A stretch of DNA of 64,000 nucleotides from Epibacterium ulvae. GTDB lineage: Bacteria; Pseudomonadota; Alphaproteobacteria; Rhodobacterales; Rhodobacteraceae. The stretch spans positions 1 to 64,000 of the forward strand of contig NZ_JAHHIR010000074.1 of assembly GCF_018678075.1 (NCBI RefSeq), given 5' to 3'. The notes beneath the pieces were generated by a model. It searched no databases. It was not told where the DNA came from and saw only the letters and a program-made list of their open reading frames with translations. Both the position numbers and the translations under genes were made by a program. This document shows positions 1 to 7,670 of the stretch, piece by piece (positions within the stretch are counted from its first letter, which is position 1; the number at the start of each line of letters is the position of its first letter).

Positions 1-218
1 CGAGCCGCGCGTTGTACGTTGACGGGCGTGGCGCTCGTGTTCACCATATGTAGCTGGTAGGATCCCAGATCTTCTGCCGGGGCCGGCGAACGGCAGAGAA
101 ACTCTGCCAAATATGTGACTACTCGGGTATGCGCTCTCTGAGAGCTCTCCCCCAGACCCTTGATCCGCATATCTTCTATCATCCGTTAACGCAGCAGCAT
201 GGTCTTTTGACCCAACAT
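1..218 (-). pseudogene. Tyrosine recombinase N-terminal remnant, cut by window edge
   Basis: Read on the minus strand, an ATG at 218-216 follows a strong AGGAGG ribosome site, but the frame meets a TAA at 188-186 after ten codons. The same frame then resumes at an ATG at 182 and stays open to the window edge. The resumed peptide (about 60 residues, beginning MIEDMRIKGLGE and including a YQLHM motif) resembles the helical core-binding domain at the N-terminus of XerD-like tyrosine recombinases often linked to IS91-type elements. The stop replaces what is usually a glutamine, so the gene is probably broken or restarts internally. The catalytic domain lies outside the window. The family call rests on recognising the N-terminal pattern only. 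Confidence 0.55.
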
Positions 219-226
219 GGGATCCT

Positions 227-265
227 CCTGTCCGTTGATTGAGAAGGTCCCAATCGTCGGACAGG
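227..265. repeat. Inverted repeat upstream of the recombinase remnant
   Basis: Arms at 227-240 and 252-265 match at 12 of 14 positions around an 11-base loop, with CCTGTCCG and CGGACAGG as perfect outer arms. It sits a few bases upstream of the recombinase start on the minus strand and partly overlaps the region of its ribosome site. It could be a leader hairpin, a recombinase binding site or an element end. Positions 266-399 hold nothing else I can recognise. Confidence 0.5.
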
Positions 266-399
266 TTCGCCAGTTCGCAAAATCTCAGTTGTCAGATCAC
301 CGCGACGCCCTAACCAATAGCACCCATGACGCTCGAGCTGCTCCGTACTAGTCCGCTGTGCAGACGTCGACCAATCACACCGGCGTAGTTCCGCCCCGT

Positions 400-1011
400 T
401 TAACCGTTCAGCGCCGCGTTGCTGGCGGCGATGCCTTTTTTCAAGTCTTCGTCGTCGCCTTCGTAATAGAGCTCGCTTTTAACGTCTCCGAACGTGTCGA
501 ATTGTTCCGACAGTTTGACTGGGTAGAACGTCACGTTGATGCCCTCAAACCCTGGAATGCCTTGCAGGATGTTTGAGGTCGCATTGGCGCAGTAGACACC
601 GGGCACGCGCCCGTTGGCCTTGACCAGTTGCAGGGCGATTTCGGCCTGTTCTGGCGTTACGTTCAAACGCTGGGTCTTAACGTGGAAACTGGTGCGCGCG
701 TGGGCGCTGCGGTAGGCCTGAAACACGGCCGGGCGAATACCATAGAGGACGTCATTGTATTCTGGCACGATATCCGCGTGAAACGACCCTGCAGGGTCAA
801 AAATCACCCGTTCAGAGCCGCTCACCATCAAGGCGGTGTGCCCGCCCTGACCGCTGCGGTTGTTGATCACAGTGATCAGCGTCAGCGCAGGCCCATCCGG
901 ATCGGCATAGGCGACGCGTTGCAATGCGGCCAGATCAGCATTGGTCTGCTGTGGCGCGGCACATCCGGCCACTACCACAAGGGCAACGCCCAGGCACAGC
1001 AGTTGTCTCAC
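400..1011 (-). CDS. Putative lipoprotein with possible papain-like fold
   Basis: This 203-residue protein starts with a lipoprotein signal: a hydrophobic stretch followed by a VAGC lipobox with the lipidated cysteine at residue 17. The mature part has a GGHTAL motif (H58) followed by a strand-rich segment with FDPAGSF, and later a GVYCANAT motif (C141) at the start of a helix. His before Cys, in this order, recalls circularly permuted NlpC/P60 cysteine peptidases, but that is inference from motif spacing. The function is unknown. It lies 17 bp downstream of the aa3 oxidase subunit IV gene on the same strand and may be co-transcribed with it. Confidence 0.7.
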   Translation of the reverse strand: MRQLLCLGVALVVVAGCAAPQQTNADLAALQRVAYADPDGPALTLITVINNRSGQGGHTALMVSGSERVIFDPAGSFHADIVPEYNDVLYGIRPAVFQAYRSAHARTSFHVKTQRLNVTPEQAEIALQLVKANGRVPGVYCANATSNILQGIPGFEGINVTFYPVKLSEQFDTFGDVKSELYYEGDDEDLKKGIAASNAALNG

Positions 1012-1028
1012 AGGGCGCGCTCCGGTGA

Positions 1029-1163
1029 TCAGATGGCGAATATCGCCAGGAAGACCAAGAAGATCACCGTGGCAACACAGAAGCGCGTGACGAAGCTGAT
1101 GAACCCCGTGTAGGTCTGTTCCTGAACATCGCTGTTCATGGTGCCGTGTTTATGTTCTGCCAT
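1029..1163 (-). CDS. aa3-type cytochrome c oxidase subunit IV
   Basis: A 44-residue protein beginning MAEHKHGTM and ending in a single hydrophobic helix rich in F, V, I and L. This matches the tiny bacterial aa3 oxidase subunit IV (Cox_IV_bact_2 family), which packs against the catalytic subunits in the inner membrane. The short polar N-terminus, the conserved QEQTYTGF segment and one transmembrane helix are all visible. The other aa3 subunits are not in this window; in many Rhodobacterales this gene also stands apart from them. The start ATG is at 1163-1161. Confidence 0.88.
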   Translation of the reverse strand: MAEHKHGTMNSDVQEQTYTGFISFVTRFCVATVIFLVFLAIFAI

Positions 1164-1261
1164 TTGTCTGGTCCTCGTCCCAAAGTGTTGGGGATTGATT
1201 ACTGAATTTCAAACCCGCTGTCACCACGGCTTTTGGTCGCAACGGCTGTGGAACGTAACGA

Positions 1262-1280
1262 GAGGGCAAATTGTGCCCTC
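1262..1280 (-). terminator. Small hairpin after the DUF6173-like gene
   Basis: GAGGGCA at 1262-1268 pairs with TGCCCTC at 1274-1280 around a five-base loop, 15 bp past the stop codon of the minus-strand gene ending at 1295. No T-run follows, so intrinsic termination is uncertain. Confidence 0.4.
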
Positions 1281-1294
1281 CCGGCTACGCCAGT

Positions 1295-1753
1295 TTAAAC
1301 GGTGGATGTTTCCAAATCCTTGGCCAGGCGGAAGCCGATCCGGTTGGCGGGTTTTTCCTTAACCGGTTTGGGAGTGGCACGCAGCATCACGTTCAACTGG
1401 GTGACATGTTGTACCAACTGGGTGCGCGCGCCGCTGGTGTCGGTGCCGTAAAAAGTAATGATATCAGGGTCAAAGTAGCCAATCCCTTCGATCCGCAACA
1501 CGCCTGCGTCGCCGCCGGTCATGCCCATGGCAACCTCATGCTCAGCGTCCAATTGCTGTTCAAAGTTCTGGATATAGAGCACCAACCGTTCATAGGCCCA
1601 GCGCGAGGCACTCTTGCGCTCATCCGGTTTTTGCAGCGCTTCGGGGACTTTGGTCAGACCTGCGCAGGCTTCAGGGTCGGTGTGGACCTCATGCACGCAG
1701 GGCAGCACTGCTGATTCTGCCACTTCGGCGCTGGTCGCAATCTTGTTGTCCAT
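1295..1753 (-). CDS. DUF6173-like conserved protein
   Basis: A 152-residue soluble protein of unknown function. I start it at the ATG at 1753, which has an AAGGGGAAG ribosome site just upstream, rather than further out where the frame stays open. No signal peptide or membrane segment is visible. The middle (RWAYERLVLYIQNFEQQLD) looks helical, and the second half contains a strand-rich GIGYFDPDIITFYG segment. The overall pattern resembles the DUF6173 family of alphaproteobacteria. It sits 28 bp downstream of the MBL hydrolase gene in the same direction. Confidence 0.68.
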   Translation of the reverse strand: MDNKIATSAEVAESAVLPCVHEVHTDPEACAGLTKVPEALQKPDERKSASRWAYERLVLYIQNFEQQLDAEHEVAMGMTGGDAGVLRIEGIGYFDPDIITFYGTDTSGARTQLVQHVTQLNVMLRATPKPVKEKPANRIGFRLAKDLETSTV

Positions 1754-1781
1754 GATCTTCCCCTTCCCGGCCAAGGCCGTG

Positions 1782-2828
1782 TTATCCTTTGCGGCGATAA
1801 AGCCAGGCACCGTCTTCACGTGCCCAGCGCTCCACCTCACCCATATGGAAGAGATGGTTCACGTGAGCAACCGCTTCAACCAGCGCCAGGCCATATTCGC
1901 CTGCGCCGATCTTGCGCTTGAACAGGTAGGAAAAGCAATCGGCTGCTGTGTGGGGTTCGCTCAGCGCCTCCAATAGCCGCTCAAGCGCGCTGTGGTGATT
2001 GTCGATCAACTGGCGCATCCGCAAGGGCAGACGTTGGAAGGGCAGTTTATGCCCGCCCAGCACCAAATGATCAGGGCGCGCGAGGGTGGACAGGCGTTCG
2101 CAGGCCTCCAACCAGTCCGCCAGCGGGTCGGCCATCGGTTCGGTCGCATAGACGCCAATGTTCGGGCTGATCGAAGACAGGATCTGATCACCACTGAGGA
2201 CTAGATCGTCGTCCCGGCTCCAGAACGTTGCGTGTTCGGGCGCGTGGCCGTTTCCGATATGCACGTCCCAGGTACGTCCGCCCATCTGGATCTGCTCACC
2301 CTGTTGGATCCGGGTAAATCCCAACGGCATCGGATAGACGGTATCGGCAAAGTTAAAGGGCCGGTCTGACGCGCGTTCATCGTAAATCGCAGGGTCCATG
2401 CCAGCGCTGCGATAATAGGCAAGGGTTTCACGGGGCCAGACGTCCTGTTCGTCCAGCGTCAACATGCGCGAAAACAGCCAAGCGGTACGGGTGGTGACCA
2501 GTTCCGCCCCGTATTGAGACTGAAACCATCCCGCGAGGCCAACGTGATCGGGATGGTGATGGGTTACCACCACCCGGCCCACGGGTTTGCCGCCCAGCGG
2601 GCCTGCCATCAGACGCTCCCACAGTGCGCGAGAACGACGCGAATTGATGCCAGTGTCGATAATGGTCCAGCTGTCCCCATCATCCAGAGCATAGACGTTC
2701 ACGTGATCCAGCTTCATCGGCAGCGGCAACCGCAGCCACAAGACGCCCTCTGCGATCTCAATCGCGTCCCCCTCTTTGGGCGGGGTGCCATAGGGGAATT
2801 TGAGCGAGACGTCAGGCACGTTTGTCAT
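1782..2828 (-). CDS. MBL-fold metallo-hydrolase
   Basis: This 348-residue protein has the metallo-beta-lactamase metal-binding signature THHHPDHVG (HxHxDH). A downstream GNGHAPEH supplies a further metal-ligand histidine, a SGDQIL aspartate is in the right order, and GGHKLPF lies near the end of the fold. The last 60 or so residues resemble the winged-helix tail found in LACTB2-like hydrolases. The substrate cannot be told; thioesterase or nuclease activity are both known in the group. The ATG at 2828 lies 4 bp after the stop of the acyl-CoA dehydrogenase gene, so the two are probably one transcript, which hints at acyl-CoA or thioester chemistry. Confidence 0.85.
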   Translation of the reverse strand: MTNVPDVSLKFPYGTPPKEGDAIEIAEGVLWLRLPLPMKLDHVNVYALDDGDSWTIIDTGINSRRSRALWERLMAGPLGGKPVGRVVVTHHHPDHVGLAGWFQSQYGAELVTTRTAWLFSRMLTLDEQDVWPRETLAYYRSAGMDPAIYDERASDRPFNFADTVYPMPLGFTRIQQGEQIQMGGRTWDVHIGNGHAPEHATFWSRDDDLVLSGDQILSSISPNIGVYATEPMADPLADWLEACERLSTLARPDHLVLGGHKLPFQRLPLRMRQLIDNHHSALERLLEALSEPHTAADCFSYLFKRKIGAGEYGLALVEAVAHVNHLFHMGEVERWAREDGAWLYRRKG

Positions 2829-2832
2829 CCGA

Positions 2833-4533
2833 CTACCCTGCCAGCTCATCAATGCTGAGCGCAAACAGACCGTCGCTTCCGGCCGTAGCGGCAGCCAGAT
2901 GTGCGGCATATTCAGGCAACATCCGTGCCATATAGAACCGTGCCAGTTTTTCACGGGAGCCACCCGGATCGGCCTGCGCGGCCTTCAGATGGTAATATCC
3001 GCCCAGAACCCGCGCAAAGGCGCGCAAATAGGCCAGACTGCCGGCAAAACGATCGCTCATATCCTGCGACACCATCCAATCGGTGGCATCGCGCAGCGCT
3101 TCGCAGGCGTTCCACAGCGCATCGGTCATCTTGGGGTTGGCACCGCGCCCTTGTTCGGCCAGCTCTTCGATTTCATCCAACAGACGGCCCGCCATCTCAC
3201 CGCCATCCATCATCTTGCGGCCCACCAGATCCATCGACTGGATACCATTTGTGCCCTCGTAAATCGCGGTCACCCGCACGTCGCGGTAATACTGCGCGGC
3301 ACCGCTTTCCTCGATAAAGCCCATGCCGCCATAGACCTGCACACCGGTCTCTGAGACGCGCATGCCCACCTCGGTGCCAAAGGTTTTGGTGATCGGCGTC
3401 AAAAAGGCGGCGCGGGTTGCCCAATCGCCGTCTTGAGTTGCGTGGGACATATCAATTGCATGCGCATTGGCCAGCATGATGGCGCGCGCGGCAAAGACAT
3501 CTGCCTTCATCTCCATCAACATCCGACGCACATCCGCATGGTCCACGATCGCGCCCGAGGCTGTGCGCCCCTGTTTACGCTCCAGCGCATATTCCAACGC
3601 GTGTTGAAAGGCCCCTTCGGCGGTGCCAATCCCCTGCCCGCCAACGCCAAGACGTGCGTTGTTCATCATCGTGAACATCGCCGCCATGCCACCGTGTTCG
3701 CGCCCGACAAGCCAACCTGTGGCACCGTCATATTGCATGACACAGGTGGGTGAGCCATGCAGGCCCATTTTATGTTCCAGGCTCACGACTTTCAGATCAT
3801 TGGCCTTGCCCGGTTTGCCAGTGTCATCCGGGATGTATTTGGGCACCACAAAGAGCGAGATCCCTTTGGTCCCCAGCACCCCATCAGGCAGGCGCGCCAG
3901 AACCAGATGCACGACATTCTCGGCAAAGTCGTTATCCCCCCATGAGATAAAGATCTTTTGCCCGGTCACCGCATAGGTCCCATCGCCGTTGTCTGTCGCC
4001 TTGGACGTCAAAGCACCAACATCGGATCCCGCTTGCGGTTCCGTCAGGTTCATGGTGCCGGTCCATTCGCCAGAGATCAGCTTGGGCAGATAGAGTTCTT
4101 TGATCGCGTCGGACGCATGGGCTTCCAGCGCCTCGATCTGGCCTTGGCTCATCAAAGGAGCCAATTGCAGCGACAAACACGCCCCGGCCATCATTTCATT
4201 GACCGCGGTTGCCACCGACAGCGGCAGCCCCATCCCGCCGTGATCCGGATTGGCGTTCATGCCGACCCAACCGCCGTCCGAGATCGCTTTCCACCCATCC
4301 GCAAACCCCGGCGAGGTGCGCACCACCCCGTTTTCCAACCGCGCCCCATCGGTGTCGCCGCCACGCTGCAAGGGGGCCATGACCTCATCACACAAGCGGC
4401 CCGCTTCACCCAAAATTGCGGCGACCAGATCTGGCGTTGCCTCGGAAAACCGGTCGGTCGCGGCGGCCTCCTCAAAACCGATCAGGGTCTTGAGGATAAA
4501 TTCATATTCCGATGTGGCGGCACGATAGGTCAT
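2833..4533 (-). CDS. Acyl-CoA dehydrogenase with C-terminal extension (DmdC-like class)
   Basis: A 566-residue flavoprotein dehydrogenase. An N-terminal helical domain is followed by the central FAD/substrate region (MNLTEPQAGSDVG and KIFISWGDND) and by RDVRVTAIYEGTNGIQ, which carries the catalytic glutamate. It is longer than ordinary 380-residue enzymes because of an extra C-terminal helical domain, as in 3-methylmercaptopropionyl-CoA dehydrogenase (DmdC) of dimethylsulfoniopropionate breakdown and related long acyl-CoA dehydrogenases. Sequence alone does not tell whether the substrate is MMPA-CoA or another acyl-CoA. The start at 4533 is preceded by AGGAAGGA. The MBL hydrolase follows immediately. 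Confidence 0.87.
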   Translation of the reverse strand: MTYRAATSEYEFILKTLIGFEEAAATDRFSEATPDLVAAILGEAGRLCDEVMAPLQRGGDTDGARLENGVVRTSPGFADGWKAISDGGWVGMNANPDHGGMGLPLSVATAVNEMMAGACLSLQLAPLMSQGQIEALEAHASDAIKELYLPKLISGEWTGTMNLTEPQAGSDVGALTSKATDNGDGTYAVTGQKIFISWGDNDFAENVVHLVLARLPDGVLGTKGISLFVVPKYIPDDTGKPGKANDLKVVSLEHKMGLHGSPTCVMQYDGATGWLVGREHGGMAAMFTMMNNARLGVGGQGIGTAEGAFQHALEYALERKQGRTASGAIVDHADVRRMLMEMKADVFAARAIMLANAHAIDMSHATQDGDWATRAAFLTPITKTFGTEVGMRVSETGVQVYGGMGFIEESGAAQYYRDVRVTAIYEGTNGIQSMDLVGRKMMDGGEMAGRLLDEIEELAEQGRGANPKMTDALWNACEALRDATDWMVSQDMSDRFAGSLAYLRAFARVLGGYYHLKAAQADPGGSREKLARFYMARMLPEYAAHLAAATAGSDGLFALSIDELAG

Positions 4534-4720
4534 GATGTTCCTTCCTATGGTCACTACGGCTTATCCGATACCGCAGGCAGGGGCCTGTGCCAAAGCGATA
4601 CGAACACTGGGCCTTACCTCGGCCCTTGGCTTCACGGGGGCATGGCGCTACACAAGGCCACCTTGGGCTTCATTCCTACTTGGCCCTGCCCTCTGATCAA
4701 CCCAAACGCCGCGTCACAGC

Positions 4721-5671
4721 ATGAACCCCAATTCCACCCTTAGCCTTGGCCCGTCAGAGGCCGACTTGGTGCAGGCCGCAGATCTTTTGCGTGCAGGCCA
4801 GCTGGTCGCCTTCCCGACAGAGACCGTTTACGGCCTGGGCGGCTCTGCTTTGATGGGTGAAACTGTCGCAGGCATTTACGCGGCCAAGGGGCGTCCCAGT
4901 TTCAATCCTTTGATCGCCCATGTTGCATCCGTGGATGCGGCAAAGGACCTGGTCCAATGGTCGGATCTTGCCGCCCGTATAGCAGCGGCGTTTTGGCCGG
5001 GTCCCCTGACCCTGGTGTTGCCGCTGCGCGAGGGGCATGGGGTGTCGTCCTTGGTGACGGCCGGCCTGCCGACCCTGGCGGTGCGTGTTCCAGCACATCC
5101 CACGGCGCAACGATTGTTGTCGCTGGTCGGTGGGCCGGTTGCTGCGCCCTCTGCCAATCCGTCTGGTCGGATAAGCCCCACAACGGCCGCGCATGTGCAT
5201 CATGGGCTGGATGGGAAAATCGCAGCTGTAGTGGATGACGGCCCATGCGGCGTTGGCTTGGAATCCACAATTGTCGGTCTGGCCGGTGACGCGCCCGTCC
5301 TGCTGCGCCCGGGCGGTTTGGCGGTTGAAGAGATCGAGACCGTCCTTGGCCAGTCTCTACTGGATCGCGATCAGGGCGATCCGCTAACCGCGCCCGGTCA
5401 ATTACTGTCCCACTATGCCCCCAATGCGGCCGTCCGATTGATGGCCGATGCGCCACAAAGCAATGAGCTGTATTTGGGATTTGGCGCACGCGACGGTGAT
5501 CTGAACCTGTCGCCCAGTGGCAATCTGGCTGAGGCCGCCGCGAACCTGTTTGATTGCCTACACCAGTTGGATGCGCGCAACATACCCATTGCGGTGGCCC
5601 CTATTCCCGATCACGGGTTGGGTCATGCGATCAACGACCGCCTGCGACGTGCGGCAGCACCACGAGACTGA
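4721..5671 (+). CDS. tsaC: L-threonylcarbamoyladenylate synthase (Sua5 type)
   Basis: A 316-residue enzyme that makes threonylcarbamoyl-AMP from threonine, bicarbonate and ATP for the t6A37 modification of ANN-decoding tRNAs. Residues 1-190 form the YrdC domain, with FPTETVYGLG, YAAKGRPSFNPL and PSANPSGRISPT visible. The remaining part is the Sua5 domain (GQLLSHYAPNA), so it is the long Sua5 type rather than the short TsaC type. It is transcribed away from the acyl-CoA dehydrogenase across a 187-bp gap and converges on the yqgE gene with only 6 bp between stops. Confidence 0.93.
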   Translation: MNPNSTLSLGPSEADLVQAADLLRAGQLVAFPTETVYGLGGSALMGETVAGIYAAKGRPSFNPLIAHVASVDAAKDLVQWSDLAARIAAAFWPGPLTLVLPLREGHGVSSLVTAGLPTLAVRVPAHPTAQRLLSLVGGPVAAPSANPSGRISPTTAAHVHHGLDGKIAAVVDDGPCGVGLESTIVGLAGDAPVLLRPGGLAVEEIETVLGQSLLDRDQGDPLTAPGQLLSHYAPNAAVRLMADAPQSNELYLGFGARDGDLNLSPSGNLAEAAANLFDCLHQLDARNIPIAVAPIPDHGLGHAINDRLRRAAAPRD

Positions 5672-5677
5672 ACGCAA

Positions 5678-6235
5678 TCACGCATGGCCTGCGCTGGCGG
5701 ATAGAACTATCGGATCAATTCCCAACGTCTTGAGCGCGGCCACCCATTTGTCGCCATCAATCGTGTCAAAAATCAAATCGGGCGTGGCATCCGTGGTGAG
5801 CCAGCCGTTTTCGCTGATCTCCGCCTCCAATTGCCCTGGCCCCCAGCCGGCATAGCCCAACATCACCAGAAACTGGTCGGGACCGCGCCCGGCGCCCAGG
5901 TCCTCCAACACATCCAGCGTCGCAGTCATAGAGAAGCCATCCGCCACATTCAGCGAGCTGACGGTGGATTGATATTCTGCGGAATGCAGCACAAACCCGC
6001 GTTGGGTTTCGACCGGACCACCAAAGCGAACCGGGATCTCACCGTTTGAGACGCTTTCGATTTCGATCTCAAGCTGGTCAAGAATGTCGCGCAGTGCCAC
6101 GCCGGTTGCGGCCTTGTTCACGATCAGCCCCATCGCCCCTTCGTCGGTATGAGAGCAGAGGTAGATCAGGGATTGGTCAAACCGGGGATCTCCAATATCT
6201 GGCATCGCAATCAGGAGTTTACCGGTCAGATCCAT
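5678..6235 (-). CDS. YqgE/AlgH family protein
   Basis: A 185-residue protein of the YqgE/AlgH (UPF0301) family, recognised by MDLTGKLLIAMPDIGDP at the start, LIYLCSHTDEGAMGLIVNK and the FGGPVETQRGFVLH motif. The family is widespread and cytoplasmic; a role in regulation has been proposed for AlgH, but its biochemical activity is not settled. The ATG at 6235 fits the family N-terminus. A GTG at 6265 would add ten polar residues but has a poorly placed ribosome site. Confidence 0.9.
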   Translation of the reverse strand: MDLTGKLLIAMPDIGDPRFDQSLIYLCSHTDEGAMGLIVNKAATGVALRDILDQLEIEIESVSNGEIPVRFGGPVETQRGFVLHSAEYQSTVSSLNVADGFSMTATLDVLEDLGAGRGPDQFLVMLGYAGWGPGQLEAEISENGWLTTDATPDLIFDTIDGDKWVAALKTLGIDPIVLSASAGHA

Positions 6236-6387
6236 AGGCTGTCGCTCGCTTTTGTTATGCTTCACCTTCTCACAATGCCCCCCGTCAAGGCATCACGCAA
6301 GAGCTGACGCAGCAATCAAATTCACGCGATACTACAGTGCCTTCGCAAAATGCTTGCTTGGAATCTTAATGATTAACGCTCATGTAA

Positions 6388-7224
6388 ATGGGTATGATGA
6401 GATTTGCGACACCTTCCGCCCTTGCCCTGGTTGCCGGCCTGACGCTTGCAACTGCGATGACCGCACCTAATGCGCATGCCCAGAACCTGCCAGATGATCT
6501 GGTGCGTTTGGACATTCTGGATGGTGGCGAGACCCGAGATGGCACCGTTCTTGGCGCGGTCCGGGTCACGCTGTCGGACGGGTGGAAAACCTATTGGCGC
6601 ACACCGGGCGATGCGGGCATTCCGCCCAGCTTTTCCTGGCAAGGGTCACAGAACGTTGCAAATGTCGAAATCACCTGGCCCGCGCCTGAGGTGTTTTTGA
6701 CATCTGGCTATCAGACCCTTGGCTATCATGATCAGATGATTTTGCCGGTTGAGATCACGCCCCTACGCGCTGGTGAGCCGGTGACCCTGAAGGGACGCGT
6801 CTGGATTGGCATTTGCCGCGAGGTTTGCGTGCCCTCTCAGCTGAATTTTGACCACACTCTGGACACCTCTGCCAAACGCAACCCGGCGATTGTTGCGGCC
6901 CTAGCAAGCCGTCCCTTCTCAGCCCGTGAAGGCGGCGTAAAATCGGCGACCTGTCGTCTTGCCCCTACTGAATACGGCATGAAAGTTACCGCCAACATCA
7001 CCATGCCTTCTGCTGGCGGGACCGAGATCGCGGTGATCGAGCCCGGCTCACCCTATCTGCAGGCCGGCAATACCCAGGCCCGTCGCGAAGGGCGCGTTCT
7101 GGTGGCCGAAACTGAATTTTATAGCGTGGATGACTCCCTGGTCGCCGTTGATCGGTCGGCTGTGCGCATCACTGTTCTGGGGAATTCCCACGCGGTGGAC
7201 ATCCAAGGCTGTACCACAGGATGA
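6388..7224 (+). CDS. Secreted DsbD N-domain-like protein
   Basis: A 278-residue protein with a clear Sec signal peptide ending near AHAQNLPDD. The mature part resembles the immunoglobulin-like N-terminal domain of DsbD (DsbD alpha): GWKTYWRTPGDAGIPP, the WPAPEVF segment, and IGICREVCVPSQ, where two cysteines can form the redox pair. There is no membrane domain, so it is a free periplasmic domain, perhaps accepting electrons from a CcdA/DsbD-type transporter. Two further cysteines lie at CRLAP and near the C-terminus. Its stop overlaps the NUDIX start by 4 bp (ATGA), indicating translational coupling. Start choice among three nearby ATGs is uncertain. Confidence 0.8.
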   Translation: MGMMRFATPSALALVAGLTLATAMTAPNAHAQNLPDDLVRLDILDGGETRDGTVLGAVRVTLSDGWKTYWRTPGDAGIPPSFSWQGSQNVANVEITWPAPEVFLTSGYQTLGYHDQMILPVEITPLRAGEPVTLKGRVWIGICREVCVPSQLNFDHTLDTSAKRNPAIVAALASRPFSAREGGVKSATCRLAPTEYGMKVTANITMPSAGGTEIAVIEPGSPYLQAGNTQARREGRVLVAETEFYSVDDSLVAVDRSAVRITVLGNSHAVDIQGCTTG

Positions 7225-7670
7225 GCCCGCAGCGGCCTGTGCTTGGGGCCATTGCGGTGGTCTGTCATATGATCGACGGCCTACCCCATGTCATCCTGGT
7301 CCAACGTGGCAAAGACCCAAATCGTGGTGCCTGGGGCTTTCCCGGTGGCCATGTGGAATGGGGCGAAACGCTCGTCCAGGCTGCAGTGCGCGAATTGCTG
7401 GAAGAAACCGATGTCACGGCGACGGCGGTTGAAACTTTGCCGCCCGTTGACGTGATCGAGGCTGACAGCACGGGCACGGTTGCTCTGCATTACGTCCTGG
7501 GTGCGGTCCTGTGTTCCTATGTATCCGGCACCCCGACCCCACTGGATGATGCGGCGGATGCGCGCTGGGTTCTCGTCGACCGAATCGAGCACTTGGGGCT
7601 GGACCTGTTGCCCCAAGTGGCCCAGGTTGCCCGCGCCGCTCAGGCGCGGGTTTTGCGATACGTCAAATAA
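7221..7670 (+). CDS. NUDIX hydrolase
   Basis: A 149-residue protein with a NUDIX box running from GGHVEWGE to RELLEETDV, which carries the GX5EX7REUXEE metal-binding pattern, although the usual glycine near its end is Asp. It hydrolyses a nucleoside diphosphate linked to another moiety; the substrate is not predictable, and its size fits small MutT/ADP-ribose pyrophosphatase-type enzymes. It is translationally coupled to the upstream DsbD-N-like gene. Its last 31 bp overlap the 3' end of the convergent RND transporter gene. Confidence 0.88.
   Translation: MSPQRPVLGAIAVVCHMIDGLPHVILVQRGKDPNRGAWGFPGGHVEWGETLVQAAVRELLEETDVTATAVETLPPVDVIEADSTGTVALHYVLGAVLCSYVSGTPTPLDDAADARWVLVDRIEHLGLDLLPQVAQVARAAQARVLRYVK

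Noticed and set aside
93-108. GCAGAG...CTCTGC hairpin similar to the one at 18412-18429
   Set aside because: The first lies within the recombinase remnant and the match is too short to call a shared repeat.
3958-4743. Long plus-strand open frame opposite the acyl-CoA dehydrogenase
   Set aside because: It is antisense to a well-supported gene, has no ribosome site and no recognisable domains; high GC produces many such frames.
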